A DNA stretch of 64,000 bases from NCBI RefSeq assembly GCF_016925615.1, contig NZ_CP070499.1:3906001-3970000 (forward strand), in the 5' to 3' direction. The notes beneath the pieces were generated by a model, which ran no database searches, was not told the DNA's origin, and saw only the letters and a list, made by a program, of their open reading frames with translations. This stretch comes from Natronosporangium hydrolyticum. Its GTDB lineage: Bacteria > Actinomycetota > Actinomycetes > Mycobacteriales > Micromonosporaceae. The position numbers and the translations under genes are program-made. Shown piece by piece: positions 40,371 to 49,766 of the stretch (position 1 is the first letter of the stretch; every line of letters begins with the position of its first letter).

Positions 40371-42158
40371 ATGTCAACCGCACCCCCGACTGAGGCTCCA
40401 CCCGAGCCACCGCCGGAGCGGTCGCCCCGAAAACGGTTCCTGATGGCGCCGCGGGTCTTCATCCCCGCCGCCGCCTTCGTCATCGGCTTCGTGCTGTTGA
40501 CCGTGCTCCTCCCGAGCCGGACCGAAGAGGCGATCAACTGGCTGCAAGCAGGGATCATCGACTCGGTCGGCTGGTACTACATCCTGCTCGTGGCCGGCTT
40601 CGTCGTCTTCTCGATTGTTCTGGCGGTCAGCCGGTTCGGCAACATCAAGCTCGGCCGCGACGACGAGCCCGCCGAGTTCAAGCTCGGCACCTGGCTGGCG
40701 ATGCTCTTCTCCGCCGGGATGGGGATCGGGCTGGTCTTCTGGGGCGTCGCCGAACCGCTGTGGCACCTGGCAGACCCGCGTCCGGGCGCCACCGGCTCCC
40801 AGGCCCCCGACTACGACCCCAACTGGTACCAGGCCGAGGGCGCCGAGGGCGCCGCCGCCGAAGCCGCCTCGCAGGCGCTGCCGCAGACCTTCATCCACTG
40901 GGGGGTGCACGCCTGGGCGATCTACGTGATCGTCGGGCTGGCGATCGCGTACGCGGTGTTCCGGAAGGGTCGACCAGTCTCGATCCGGTGGGCGCTGGAG
41001 CCGGTCCTCGGCAAGTACGTCCGCGGCTGGCTCGGCGACCTGGTGGACATCCTCGCCATCGTCGGCACCATCTTCGGGGTCGCGACCTCGCTCGGGCTCG
41101 GGGCGCTGCAGATCGGCGCCGGCATGGAGTTCCTCGGCTGGGTCGACGAGCCTGGTGACCTGGTCACCGTGCTGCTGATCGGCAGCATCACCCTGGTGGC
41201 GACGCTCTCGGTGATGACCGGGCTCAAGCGTGGCATCAAGTGGCTGTCGCAGATCAACGTCTCGATGGCCGGGGTGCTACTGATCTTCGTGTTGATCGCC
41301 GGACCGACGGTCTTCATCTTCCGGGAGTACATCCAGTCCAGCGGCCAGTACCTGCAGCAGTTCTTCCAGCTCAGCTTCGATGTTGGCGCCGAGCACGGCG
41401 AGTCCGGCGAGGCCTGGCAGTCGGCGTGGACGACGTTCTACTGGGGCTGGTGGATCTCCTGGGCACCGTTCGTCGGGATCTTCATCGCCCGGATCTCCCG
41501 CGGGCGGACGGTGCGGGAGTTCATCACCGGGGTGCTGCTGGTGCCGACCGTGGTCTCCTTCCTCTGGTTCTCCGCGCTCGGCGGCACCGCGATCTACTCC
41601 GAAGTCTTCGGTGACGGCGGGCTGGTCGACCCGGCGGACGGGCCGAGCACCGTCGGGGCGCTCTTCCAGATGCTCGATGGCCTGCCGGTCGCCGGTATCC
41701 TGATCACGCTGATCAGCATCATGGTGATCATCTTGATCGCGACCTTCTTCGTCACCTCGTCGGACTCGGGCTCGTTCGTGGTGGACATGCTCGCCTCCGG
41801 TGGCGACCCCGACCCGCCCACCTGGAGCCGGGTGTTCTGGGCGGTCCTGGAAGGGCTGGTAGCGATCGCGCTGCTGGTCCTGATCACCGGCGAGCAGGGC
41901 GGGCTGGAGGCGTTGCAGACCGCGGCGATCATCGCGGCGCTGCCGTTCAGCCTGGTGATGCTGGCGATGTGCGTGTCGATCTGGAAGCAGTTCGGCGAAG
42001 AACGCCGGGAGTGGCAGCGGCTGGAGCGAGAGCGCCGAACTAAGGAACTCACCGCCCACGTCACCCAGTCGATGATCGACGACGGGTTGATCGAGCCGAA
42101 CGGCAACGGCGGCGAGGCCGCCACCGACAAGGCGGAGACCGGACCTACCCGGGCCTGA
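40371..42158 (+). CDS. BCCT-family betaine/choline/carnitine transporter
   Basis: A 595-residue carrier with 12 predicted helices. Family marks: GMGIGLVFWGVAEPLWHLAD, HWGVHAWAIYVIVGLAIAYA, ISIRWALEPVLG-like SIRWALEPVLGKYVRGWLGD, and WTTFYWGWWISWAPFVGIFI with the Trp residues that bind trimethylammonium. The C-terminal 70 residues are charged and may sense osmotic stress as in BetP. ATG 40371 has AAGGAG; the frame is open from 40299. A near-perfect copy of the gene order repeats just downstream. Confidence 0.94.
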   Translation: MSTAPPTEAPPEPPPERSPRKRFLMAPRVFIPAAAFVIGFVLLTVLLPSRTEEAINWLQAGIIDSVGWYYILLVAGFVVFSIVLAVSRFGNIKLGRDDEPAEFKLGTWLAMLFSAGMGIGLVFWGVAEPLWHLADPRPGATGSQAPDYDPNWYQAEGAEGAAAEAASQALPQTFIHWGVHAWAIYVIVGLAIAYAVFRKGRPVSIRWALEPVLGKYVRGWLGDLVDILAIVGTIFGVATSLGLGALQIGAGMEFLGWVDEPGDLVTVLLIGSITLVATLSVMTGLKRGIKWLSQINVSMAGVLLIFVLIAGPTVFIFREYIQSSGQYLQQFFQLSFDVGAEHGESGEAWQSAWTTFYWGWWISWAPFVGIFIARISRGRTVREFITGVLLVPTVVSFLWFSALGGTAIYSEVFGDGGLVDPADGPSTVGALFQMLDGLPVAGILITLISIMVIILIATFFVTSSDSGSFVVDMLASGGDPDPPTWSRVFWAVLEGLVAIALLVLITGEQGGLEALQTAAIIAALPFSLVMLAMCVSIWKQFGEERREWQRLERERRTKELTAHVTQSMIDDGLIEPNGNGGEAATDKAETGPTRA

Positions 42159-42186
42159 TCGGGCGGTTCTTCACCTCCGTACCAAG

Positions 42187-42217
42187 AACCGGGCGGCGCT
42201 GCGGCGCCGCCCGGTTT
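42187..42217 (+). terminator. Rho-independent terminator between the BCCT genes
   Basis: AACCGGGCGGCGC (42187-42199) and GCGCCGCCCGGTT (42204-42216) form a perfect 13-bp stem with a 4-base loop, followed by TTGT. It separates the two carriers into independent transcripts. Confidence 0.85.
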
Positions 42218-42322
42218 TGTCTGTCGCTTCACCGGTCGCGATTGGTTCCCCCGCGCGGTGGTGGTTTGCCCGACGGCCGACCCGGGGTAACCACCCGAAG
42301 GGGTACGGGGAGGGGGCACCGC

Positions 42323-44110
42323 ATGGCGACACCAGCGGCTTCGGGGCCCAGGCCAGGGCGTTCCGAGCCAGGGCGTTCCGAGGTAAACGGGGCACCGGAG
42401 CGGCGGACCCGCCCACCGAGCCGACGCGCCGCGATGCTGCGGGTCTTCCTGCCCGCGGCGGCGGTGGTGGTGGGGTTCGTGCTCTACGCCTGGCTCTTCA
42501 CCGACAGCGCCATCAGCGTCGTCAACACCCTCCACGAAAACGTGGTCACCACGTTCGGCTGGTACTACGTCCTGATCGTCGCGGCCTTCGTGATCTTCAT
42601 CGTGGTGGTGGGCGCCAGCCGGCTCGGTGACATCAAACTCGGCCGCGACACCGACGACCCAGAGTTCAAGCTTCAGTCTTGGCTGGCGATGCTGTTCGCC
42701 GCCGGCATGGGGATCGGGCTGATCTTCTGGGGGGTCGCCGAACCCATCTCCCATCTGGTCGATCCCCGGCCGGGTACGGTCGGTGCCGGACCTGCCGCGG
42801 AGAGCGGCGCCGACCCCTGGTACCAACCGGACGCGTTGCAGGGCCCGGCGGCCGCTGCCGGGCAGGAGTCACTGATCCAGACCTTCCTGCACTGGGGCCT
42901 CCACCCGTGGGCGGTCTACGCCATCGTCGGCCTGGCCATCGCGTACGCGGTGCACCGGCGGGGCCGGCCGATCTCGATCCGGTGGGCGCTGGAGCCGGTG
43001 CTCGGTAAGTATGTCCGCGGCTGGCTCGGCGACGTGATCGACATCGTGGCGATCGTCGGCACCCTGTTCGGCGTCGCCACCTCGCTCGGGCTGGGGGCGC
43101 TGCAGATCGCCGGCGGCATCGGCGTCGTCTCCGACGTGACGCCCGGGACGCTGGTCCAGGTGCTGCTGATCATCGCGATCACGCTGGTGGCGATCTCCTC
43201 GGTCGCCACCGGGCTGCACCGCGGCATCAAATGGCTCTCCCAGCTCAACGTCTCGCTGATGGCGGTCCTGCTGGTGTTCATCCTGGTCACCGGGCCGACG
43301 CTGTTCCTGTTCCGGGAGTTCATCCAGTCCACCGGGTTGTACATCCAGAACCTGTTCCGGCTCAGCTTCGACGTCGGCGCCGAACAGGGCGAGGCGGGCG
43401 AGACCTGGGCCGCCGGCTGGACGACTTTCTACTGGGGCTGGTGGATGTCCTGGGCGCCGTTCGTCGGGATCTTCATCGCCCGGATCTCCCGCGGCCGCAC
43501 CGTCCGCGAGTTCGTCGCCGGTGTGCTGCTGGTACCCACGTTGGTGTCGTTCTTGTGGTTCTCGGTGCTCGGTGGCGCCGCGATCCATCAGGAGATCTTC
43601 GACGCTGGCGGGCTCGCCGACTCGCTCGCCGAGGGCGAGGAGTTCCCGCTCTTCGGCCTGCTCTCCGGGTTGCCGGCGGGAACCCTGGTCACGGTCGGGG
43701 TGCTGGTGCTGATCGCGCTGTTCTTCATCACCTCCTCGGACTCCGGGTCGCTGGTGGTGGACATGCTCGCCTCCGGCGGGGAGCCGGACCCGCCGGTCTG
43801 GAGCCGGGTGTTCTGGGCAGCGCTGGAGGGGGCGATCGCGATCGCGCTGCTGGTGCTAGCCGCGGGCGAGGAGGGCCTGGAGGCGCTCCAGATCGCCGCG
43901 ATCATGGCGGCGCTGCCGGTCAGCGTGATCATGATTCTGATGTGTGTCGCGATCTGGAAACAGCTCCGCGCCGAGTTGCTCGCCCGCCGCCGCGCCGACC
44001 GGCGCCGCTACACCGAGGAACTCACCGAGGAGGTCTCGCAACACCTGATCAGCGAAGGCATGGTGGACGAGGCCCCGGCCCAGCGCAGCCCCAACGGCGG
44101 CACCAGCTGA
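42323..44110 (+). CDS. BCCT-family transporter, second copy
   Basis: A 595-residue paralogue of the preceding carrier: GMGIGLIFWGVAEPISHLVD, LHPWAVYAIVGLAIAYAVHR, and WTTFYWGWWMSWAPFVGIFI. The N-terminal tail has two GRSEPGRSE repeats. It differs most in the outer loops and the last 50 residues, so substrates may differ. ATG 42323 has GGGGAGGGGG; the frame is open from 42242. Confidence 0.93.
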   Translation: MATPAASGPRPGRSEPGRSEVNGAPERRTRPPSRRAAMLRVFLPAAAVVVGFVLYAWLFTDSAISVVNTLHENVVTTFGWYYVLIVAAFVIFIVVVGASRLGDIKLGRDTDDPEFKLQSWLAMLFAAGMGIGLIFWGVAEPISHLVDPRPGTVGAGPAAESGADPWYQPDALQGPAAAAGQESLIQTFLHWGLHPWAVYAIVGLAIAYAVHRRGRPISIRWALEPVLGKYVRGWLGDVIDIVAIVGTLFGVATSLGLGALQIAGGIGVVSDVTPGTLVQVLLIIAITLVAISSVATGLHRGIKWLSQLNVSLMAVLLVFILVTGPTLFLFREFIQSTGLYIQNLFRLSFDVGAEQGEAGETWAAGWTTFYWGWWMSWAPFVGIFIARISRGRTVREFVAGVLLVPTLVSFLWFSVLGGAAIHQEIFDAGGLADSLAEGEEFPLFGLLSGLPAGTLVTVGVLVLIALFFITSSDSGSLVVDMLASGGEPDPPVWSRVFWAALEGAIAIALLVLAAGEEGLEALQIAAIMAALPVSVIMILMCVAIWKQLRAELLARRRADRRRYTEELTEEVSQHLISEGMVDEAPAQRSPNGGTS

Positions 44111-44126
44111 CCGGTGCCGCGCCCGA

Positions 44127-44993
44127 TCACACCGTCGGTGCCGCCAACGCGTCGCGGAACACCGTGCCCTGCGCCACCAGCACCGCCGCCCCGGTCAGCG
44201 CACACTCCTCCGCGGTGATCGCCACCGTCAACCGGCCACCCGGCACATCCACGGTCGCCAAGCCGGCGGCCTGCCCACTGCGGTGGAGCGTCACCGCGGC
44301 AGCGGCGCAGGCCCCGGAACCGCACGAAAGGGTCTCGCCCACCCCCCGCTCGTACACCCGCATCCGGACATGGTCCGGCCCCGCCGGCTCGCCGGTCACC
44401 GGCTCGGTGAACTCCACGTTCACGCCGTCGGGAAACAGCCCCGGATCGACCACCGGGGCAGCGGTCAGTTCCAGCTCCGTCAACCGCACCGACCGCGGCA
44501 ACGGACACACTAGGTGCGGGTTGCCGCAGTCGACCGCGGTACCGGTGAAGACCTGCCCGCCGAGCCGCGCGGTGGTCTCGCCGAGCAGCCGCGGATGCCC
44601 CATGGTGGCGCTGACCGCCTCCTCCGACACCACCACCGCCACCTGCCCGCTGCGGGTCCCCACCAGGAACTCGCTGGTAGCGACGAGTTCACGGGCGACC
44701 AGATACCGGGCGAACACCCGCACCCCGTTGCCGCACATCTCCGCGATCGAGCCGTCGGCGTTGCGGTAATCCATGAACCACTCCGCTCCGCCGTACCGCT
44801 GCGGATCCGCCGCCAACTCTGGATCGGCGGCGGTACGCACCACCCGCAACACCCCGTCCGCGCCGATGCCGAACCGCCGGTCGCACAGGCCCGTCACCAG
44901 CTCCGGAGTCAGGATCAACGCCCCCTCCGGATCCGGGATGATCACGAAATCGTTGCCGGTGCCCTGCCCCTTGGTGAACTCGATCGGCTCCAT
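44127..44993 (-). CDS. dapF: Diaminopimelate epimerase
   Basis: A 288-residue DapF, which interconverts LL- and meso-diaminopimelate for lysine and peptidoglycan. Both catalytic Cys are present: SIAEMCGNGVRVF and LSCGSGACAAA. The start FTKGQGTGNDFVII is classic. ATG 44993 overlaps the miaA stop (TGATG), so the genes are coupled. Confidence 0.97.
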   Translation of the reverse strand: MEPIEFTKGQGTGNDFVIIPDPEGALILTPELVTGLCDRRFGIGADGVLRVVRTAADPELAADPQRYGGAEWFMDYRNADGSIAEMCGNGVRVFARYLVARELVATSEFLVGTRSGQVAVVVSEEAVSATMGHPRLLGETTARLGGQVFTGTAVDCGNPHLVCPLPRSVRLTELELTAAPVVDPGLFPDGVNVEFTEPVTGEPAGPDHVRMRVYERGVGETLSCGSGACAAAAVTLHRSGQAAGLATVDVPGGRLTVAITAEECALTGAAVLVAQGTVFRDALAAPTV

Positions 44994-45934
44994 CACCGCT
45001 CCCCTCCCGGCTGCGCCAGCTCCGCCTGCGCGACTGCGGCGAGCGCCGCCTCGGTCAGATCCGCGCGGTCCGCACCGAGCCACACCGGTCGCGGGTCGCG
45101 CCGGAACCACGACCGTTGCCGCCGCACGTAACGCCGGGTGGCGCGGATCGTCTCGGCGTACGCGGCGTCCTCGCTCACCTCCCCGGCCAGGAACGACAGC
45201 ACCTGCTGGTAGCCCAGCGCGGCACGGGCGGTCCGCCCCTGCCGCAGCCCTCGCTCCGCCAACCCGCGCACCTCCGCCACCAGCCCAGCTCGCCACATCT
45301 GCCCCACCCGGGTCGCCACCCGCTCGTCCAACTCCGGGCCGTCACGATCCAGCGCCACCTGCACCGACCGGTACGCGGGCCGGGGCTGCTCGGGCAGCCG
45401 GGCGACGAACGGGCGACCGGTCAAACTGATCACCTCCAGCGCGCGGACGATCCGGCGACCGTTGCTGGGCAAGATCGCCCCCGCCGCCACCGGGTCGACT
45501 TCCCGCAGCCGCTGATGCAGCGCCTCCGGACCGTACTCGGCCAGCTCTGACTCAAGCTTTCCCCGGATCAGCGGGTCGGTGCCAGGGAACTCCAGTTCGT
45601 CCAGGACCGCCCGCACGTACAACCCGGAGCCGCCCACCAACACCGGCACCCGGCCGCGGCCGAGGATCTCCGCCACCGCCGCCCGCGCCAGCCGTTGATA
45701 TTCGGCGACGCTGGCGGTTTCGGTCACCTCCCAGATGTCCAGCAGGTGGTGCGGCACGCCGCCCCGCTCCGCCGGCGGCACCTTCGCGGTGCCGATGTCC
45801 ATCCCCCGGTAGAGCTGCATCGAGTCGGCGTTGACCACCTCCCCACCGAGCGCTCGGGCGAGCTCGATCCCAAGCTCCGACTTGCCCGTCGCGGTAGGTC
45901 CCACCACCGCCACCACCAGCTGGTCCACCCGCAC
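44993..45934 (-). CDS. miaA: tRNA dimethylallyltransferase
   Basis: A 313-residue MiaA, which adds dimethylallyl to A37 of tRNAs reading UNN codons. The P-loop is VVGPTATGKSELGIELA, the DSMQLYRGMDIGTAK and HHLLDIW motifs bind the substrate, and AALGYQQVL and RATRRYVRRQRSWFRRD close it. GTG 45934 is chosen; GTG 45928 is possible. Its partner MiaB, which methylthiolates the product, is encoded 4 kb away. Confidence 0.96.
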   Translation of the reverse strand: MRVDQLVVAVVGPTATGKSELGIELARALGGEVVNADSMQLYRGMDIGTAKVPPAERGGVPHHLLDIWEVTETASVAEYQRLARAAVAEILGRGRVPVLVGGSGLYVRAVLDELEFPGTDPLIRGKLESELAEYGPEALHQRLREVDPVAAGAILPSNGRRIVRALEVISLTGRPFVARLPEQPRPAYRSVQVALDRDGPELDERVATRVGQMWRAGLVAEVRGLAERGLRQGRTARAALGYQQVLSFLAGEVSEDAAYAETIRATRRYVRRQRSWFRRDPRPVWLGADRADLTEAALAAVAQAELAQPGGER

Positions 45935-46167
45935 GACCCTAATGCGCCCGGATGTCAGTGGTGGCGTGGTCCCCCCGCATGCAACCGGATACGGTCTGAA
46001 AGGACACCAAATGGTCACGGTCTGCCACGGGGCCTCGACGGGCCCCGGGGGGCACCTGTGAGAATGCCTACGTAGGGGTCGTCGCCCAACCGGGCGGCGG
46101 CGTGCGGCAGCGGCCGACCGGTCCGTAACGGGCCGGCGGTGACGCCCGGGGTAGACGGGACGAGTAG

Positions 46168-47376
46168 ATGAGCGAGTGGACCAGCTTCGGCCGGATCGAC
46201 GCGGACGGCACGGTGTACGTGAAGACAGCCGAGGGGGAACGGGCGGTCGGCTCGTGGCAGGCTGGCACCCCCGAAGAGGGGCTGGCCCACTTCGCCCGGC
46301 GCTTCGCCGACCTGGTCACCGAGGTGGATCTGATCGAGGCCCGGCTCTCCACCGGGGCCGCCGACCCCGCCCGCTCGGCCACCAGCATCCGCCGGCTCCG
46401 GGAGAGTCTGGCCGAGGCGCACGTCGTCGGCGACGTCGACGGCCTCGCGGCCCGGCTCGACAAGCTCGCCAGCCTCGCCGACGAGAAAGCGGTGCAGCAG
46501 CGGGCGGAACGCGACGCCGCCCGGGCCGAGGCGGTGGCCCGCAAGACTACGCTGGTCGAGGAGGCGGAGCAGATCGCCACCGAGTCGACCGCCTGGAAGG
46601 TCTCGGGCGACCGGCTGCGGGAAATCCTCGACGAGTGGCGCGCCATCCGCGGCGTCGACAAGAAGACCGACGGCGAACTGTGGAAGCGGTACGCTGCCGC
46701 CCGCGACGGGTTCGCCCGCCGCCGCGGCGCCCACTTCGCCTCGTTGGACGCCTCCCGCAAACAGGCCCAGGGCGCCAAGGAAGAGCTGGTCGCACAGGCC
46801 GAGGCGCTCGCCGACTCGACCGACTGGACCGAGACCGCCAACCAGCTCAAGGAGCTGATGAACCAGTGGAAGGCGGCGCCGCGCGCCAGCAAGGACGCTG
46901 AGCAGCGGCTCTGGGCCCAGTTCCGGGCCGCCCAGGACACCTTCTTCAGCCGCCGCTCCGAGGTCTTCTCCGCCCGCGACGCCGAGCAGAAGGACAACCT
47001 GGCCCGGCGGCAGGAGCTCGTCGCCCGGGCGGAGGCGCTGGACCTTGAGGCGGACCCGCGTGGCGCGCAGAGCGCGATGCGCGAGATCCTCACCGAGTGG
47101 GGCCAGACCGGCCGGGTACGCCGGGAGGCGGCCGCCCCGCTGGAGCGCCGGCTGCGGGCGGTCGAGGACAAGGTCCGCAAGGCGATGGACACCGCGTGGC
47201 GGCGCCCCGACCCGGCGGCGAACCCGCTGCTGGATCAGATGCGGTCGCAGGTCACTGAGGCGGAGGAGCGGCTGGAACGTGCCCGGACCGCGGGGGACCA
47301 GAAGCGGATCGCCGAGGCCGAGGATGCGCTGGCGAGCAAACGGCAACTGCTGGCGCTCGCCGAACGCGCCACCTGA
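46168..47376 (+). CDS. DUF349 protein
   Basis: A 402-residue mainly helical protein with DUF349 repeats at about 115-330 (WRAIRGVDKKTDGELWKRYA, LMNQWKAAPRASKDAEQRLW, LTEWGQTGRVRREAAAPLER). Its position between miaA and miaB is conserved in actinobacteria; function unknown. The ATG is preceded by GGGACGAG. A 16-codon frame (46011-46061) with AAGGAC before it could be a leader peptide. Confidence 0.92.
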   Translation: MSEWTSFGRIDADGTVYVKTAEGERAVGSWQAGTPEEGLAHFARRFADLVTEVDLIEARLSTGAADPARSATSIRRLRESLAEAHVVGDVDGLAARLDKLASLADEKAVQQRAERDAARAEAVARKTTLVEEAEQIATESTAWKVSGDRLREILDEWRAIRGVDKKTDGELWKRYAAARDGFARRRGAHFASLDASRKQAQGAKEELVAQAEALADSTDWTETANQLKELMNQWKAAPRASKDAEQRLWAQFRAAQDTFFSRRSEVFSARDAEQKDNLARRQELVARAEALDLEADPRGAQSAMREILTEWGQTGRVRREAAAPLERRLRAVEDKVRKAMDTAWRRPDPAANPLLDQMRSQVTEAEERLERARTAGDQKRIAEAEDALASKRQLLALAERAT

Positions 47377-47520
47377 GCCACCGCCGGCTGACCTACCGCC
47401 GGCTGGGCTACGCTGACCCGCCGTCCCGGCTACGCGCTGACGTACCATTAGTGACCACAAGGGCGGGTCGGCACACGCCTGAGCCGCTTGCTCCTTTCGC
47501 GACCCTAAGGAGACGATCCA

Positions 47521-47853
47521 GTGCTCGGGATTCCCCCTACCGTCGCACCGGAGACCGTGCTGGCGCAGGAGACACCGTTCCAGAACTGGCTGAGCAACTG
47601 GCTGGCCTGGCTCTCCGACAACCTACCGATGATCTTCATCGTGGTCGCGGTCCTCACCGGCATCCTGGTCCTGGCCAAGGGCGGAGTGAAGCAGGTCCTG
47701 ATCTTCGCGATCGGGGCCGCGCTGGCGTTCCTGCTGCTGACCAACCTGGAGGCGATCGCCGACTTCTTCAGCGACGAGCTCCCGATCGACGCCCCGCCCG
47801 GGCCCCCGGAGGCACCGGAGAGCCCGGCCCCGACCGAGGACGCCACCGGCTGA
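47521..47853 (+). CDS. Small membrane protein of unknown function
   Basis: A 110-residue protein with two membrane helices (LPMIFIVVAVLTGILVLAKG and VLIFAIGAALAFLLL) and a Pro/Glu-rich cytoplasmic end. The first 20 residues may be an amphipathic start. AAGGAG lies before GTG 47521. Similar in layout to VirB2/TcpC-like small proteins, but no proof. Confidence 0.7.
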   Translation: MLGIPPTVAPETVLAQETPFQNWLSNWLAWLSDNLPMIFIVVAVLTGILVLAKGGVKQVLIFAIGAALAFLLLTNLEAIADFFSDELPIDAPPGPPEAPESPAPTEDATG

Positions 47854-47864
47854 TGCTCGGTGGC

Positions 47865-49622
47865 TCACCCAGGTGAGACGAGCTCAGGTACGGCGAGCTC
47901 AGGTACGGCGAGCTCAGGTACGGCGAACGACGGGCTCGGACGGGTGGTGTACCGCCGGCCGGCGGGCGTGGTCCAGATGAACGCTCCCGGTGCGGGCTGG
48001 ACCAGCTCGGTGCCGGTGGCATGCTTGAACATGTGATGCCGCCGGCACAGGACGGCCAGGTTGGCCGGATGGTGGTCTCCGCCGCGGGCCCACTCGTGGA
48101 TATGGTCGATATCGGCCGACCAGGCCGGGTGACGACATCCAGGAGCCACGCACGTGCGGTCCCGCGCTCGGACCAATGCGAGCGTCTCCGCGTCAGGTCG
48201 TCTGGTGGCGACCGGCCGCGGACGGTGCCGGGTGATGCCGTGGTAGAGCAGCCGTTCAGCTCCATCATAGACAGAAAACCGCCAGGTATCCTTGGCCTGC
48301 TGGGACGCCACCTGCCGGGCGATGTCCGCCAGCACCGGCCCGAACCCGGCGATCTCGCCCGGTAGCTCCGCCTGCCCGGTGAGCGTGGCGAACGGAACCT
48401 GGATCTCCACCACACCCTTGCGCGGCCCCGGCATCGGACCCGCGGCCGGACCCGCGGCCGGACCCGCGGCCGCGCCAGGTCGGGTCGAGGGCAGACCGGC
48501 GAAGCCCGCCGCCCACAACGGCCGCAGCACCTCGTGCTCGATCTCCTCCGGCTCGTCACCGCCCGCCGCGAGAGCGGGCGGCTCAAGCACTGCGTCCGGC
48601 GGGATCGCCGCCGAAGGCGGCGCGTCCGACGGCACGGTGATGGTGGGGTCACTGGCCGGGTCGAGCAGCGTGGGATCGGCCGGAGCTGTGGGCCACGGGG
48701 TCCCCCTCCCCGGCGCCACCGCCTCCCCCGCCCCGTCGCCGGCGCGCACACCCCTGTCACCGGTGCGCACACCCCCGCCGCCGAGACCACCGTCGGTGAT
48801 CGGCCCACCGGCCGCGACCCCGTCACCGACCAGAAGATCCAGCAACGCATCCGCCCGCAACTGGTCGACCCGCCGCTGGTCACCGGCTGCCTTCGCCGCC
48901 CGGGCGATCGCCGACAACCGCTCCCACGCCGCCGCCACCCGATGCGGAGCCAACTCGTACCCGGCCAAGCCGGCCAGATTGTTGTCGTTGAGGTAGACCC
49001 CCACCCGCCGGGAACGGCTGTCTTCGCGGGCGCGTTTCGCCGAGGCCTGCGGGTCGGCGGCGAGCAGCAGCCGGCGCAGCCGCGCCCCGATCTCGGCGGT
49101 GGTCAGCTCGGGCGCGGCCTCGATCACCTGGCTGGCCACCGCCCGGGCAACCGGCTCCTCCGCCGCCGCGAGGACCTGCGCGAACACGTACGCCTTGGGT
49201 CGATCGATCACCCCGGCTGCGAGCGCGGCGAAGACCATCGGCAGCCGGTCGATCAACGCCTCCGCGAAACCGATCTCGCCGGCAGCCCGTGAGCTGGTCC
49301 ACGTCAGTGCGAACGCCGTCTCTGTGTCTGCCCAGCCGGTGCTACCGGGCGGGCCTGCCCCGGCGGAGGGGTCGGCGTGCGCCACCGCATGCAGGTCGGC
49401 CAACAGCTGCGCCTGCACCTGCGCCAACAGCCGGCTCCGCGCCGCCGCTAGCCGCAGCAGGCCGTCCGTGTCCAGAGTAGAACGGTCAACCGACGCCAGC
49501 GCCTCAGCGAGCCCGACCCCGGCCGGCATCGCCTCGAGCTCATCGGGGAGCCCACCAGGGAGCCCATCGGGGAGCCCATCGGGGAGCCCACCAGGGCTCC
49601 CGCCGTCACACCGTTCATCCAC
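47865..49622 (-). CDS. HNH endonuclease with DUF222 domain
   Basis: A 585-residue protein of the 13E12-like family. DUF222 is at about 45-330, then an Ala/Pro-rich spacer with three Ala-Ala-Gly-Pro repeats, and an HNH domain near 500-545 (CVAPGCRHPAWSADIDHIHE, then ANLAVLCRRHHMFKH). Tandem repeats sit at both ends: Gly-Leu-Pro-Asp at the N-terminus and Ala-Val-Pro-Glu-Leu at the C-terminus. Such genes are abundant in actinobacteria and move easily; the role is unknown. GTG 49622 has no clear ribosome site. Confidence 0.9.
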   Translation of the reverse strand: MDERCDGGSPGGLPDGLPDGLPGGLPDELEAMPAGVGLAEALASVDRSTLDTDGLLRLAAARSRLLAQVQAQLLADLHAVAHADPSAGAGPPGSTGWADTETAFALTWTSSRAAGEIGFAEALIDRLPMVFAALAAGVIDRPKAYVFAQVLAAAEEPVARAVASQVIEAAPELTTAEIGARLRRLLLAADPQASAKRAREDSRSRRVGVYLNDNNLAGLAGYELAPHRVAAAWERLSAIARAAKAAGDQRRVDQLRADALLDLLVGDGVAAGGPITDGGLGGGGVRTGDRGVRAGDGAGEAVAPGRGTPWPTAPADPTLLDPASDPTITVPSDAPPSAAIPPDAVLEPPALAAGGDEPEEIEHEVLRPLWAAGFAGLPSTRPGAAAGPAAGPAAGPMPGPRKGVVEIQVPFATLTGQAELPGEIAGFGPVLADIARQVASQQAKDTWRFSVYDGAERLLYHGITRHRPRPVATRRPDAETLALVRARDRTCVAPGCRHPAWSADIDHIHEWARGGDHHPANLAVLCRRHHMFKHATGTELVQPAPGAFIWTTPAGRRYTTRPSPSFAVPELAVPELAVPELVSPG

Positions 49623-49746
49623 AACGCCATATTAGCACGCATGTACGAAGATCACTACGCCCTTAGCTCGGGCGGCCCCGTCCCTACCGGTCAGGCAACC
49701 CTGCCGTAGTTGACCATGGGGTTCGGGGCGGCAATACCCGCCGACC

Positions 49747-49766
49747 AGGTACCTAGGTTCATGATC
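49747..49766. repeat. Palindromic repeat element, copy 1
   Basis: AGGTACCTAGGTTCATGATC has the core ACCTAGGT and one conserved TCATGATC arm. It overlaps the miaB stop codon (49759-49761). A second copy lies at 51324. Confidence 0.6.

Noticed and set aside
46011-46061. 16-codon leader peptide before the DUF349 gene
   Set aside because: It has AAGGAC before the ATG but is too short and unrelated in content to support; mentioned only as a possibility.
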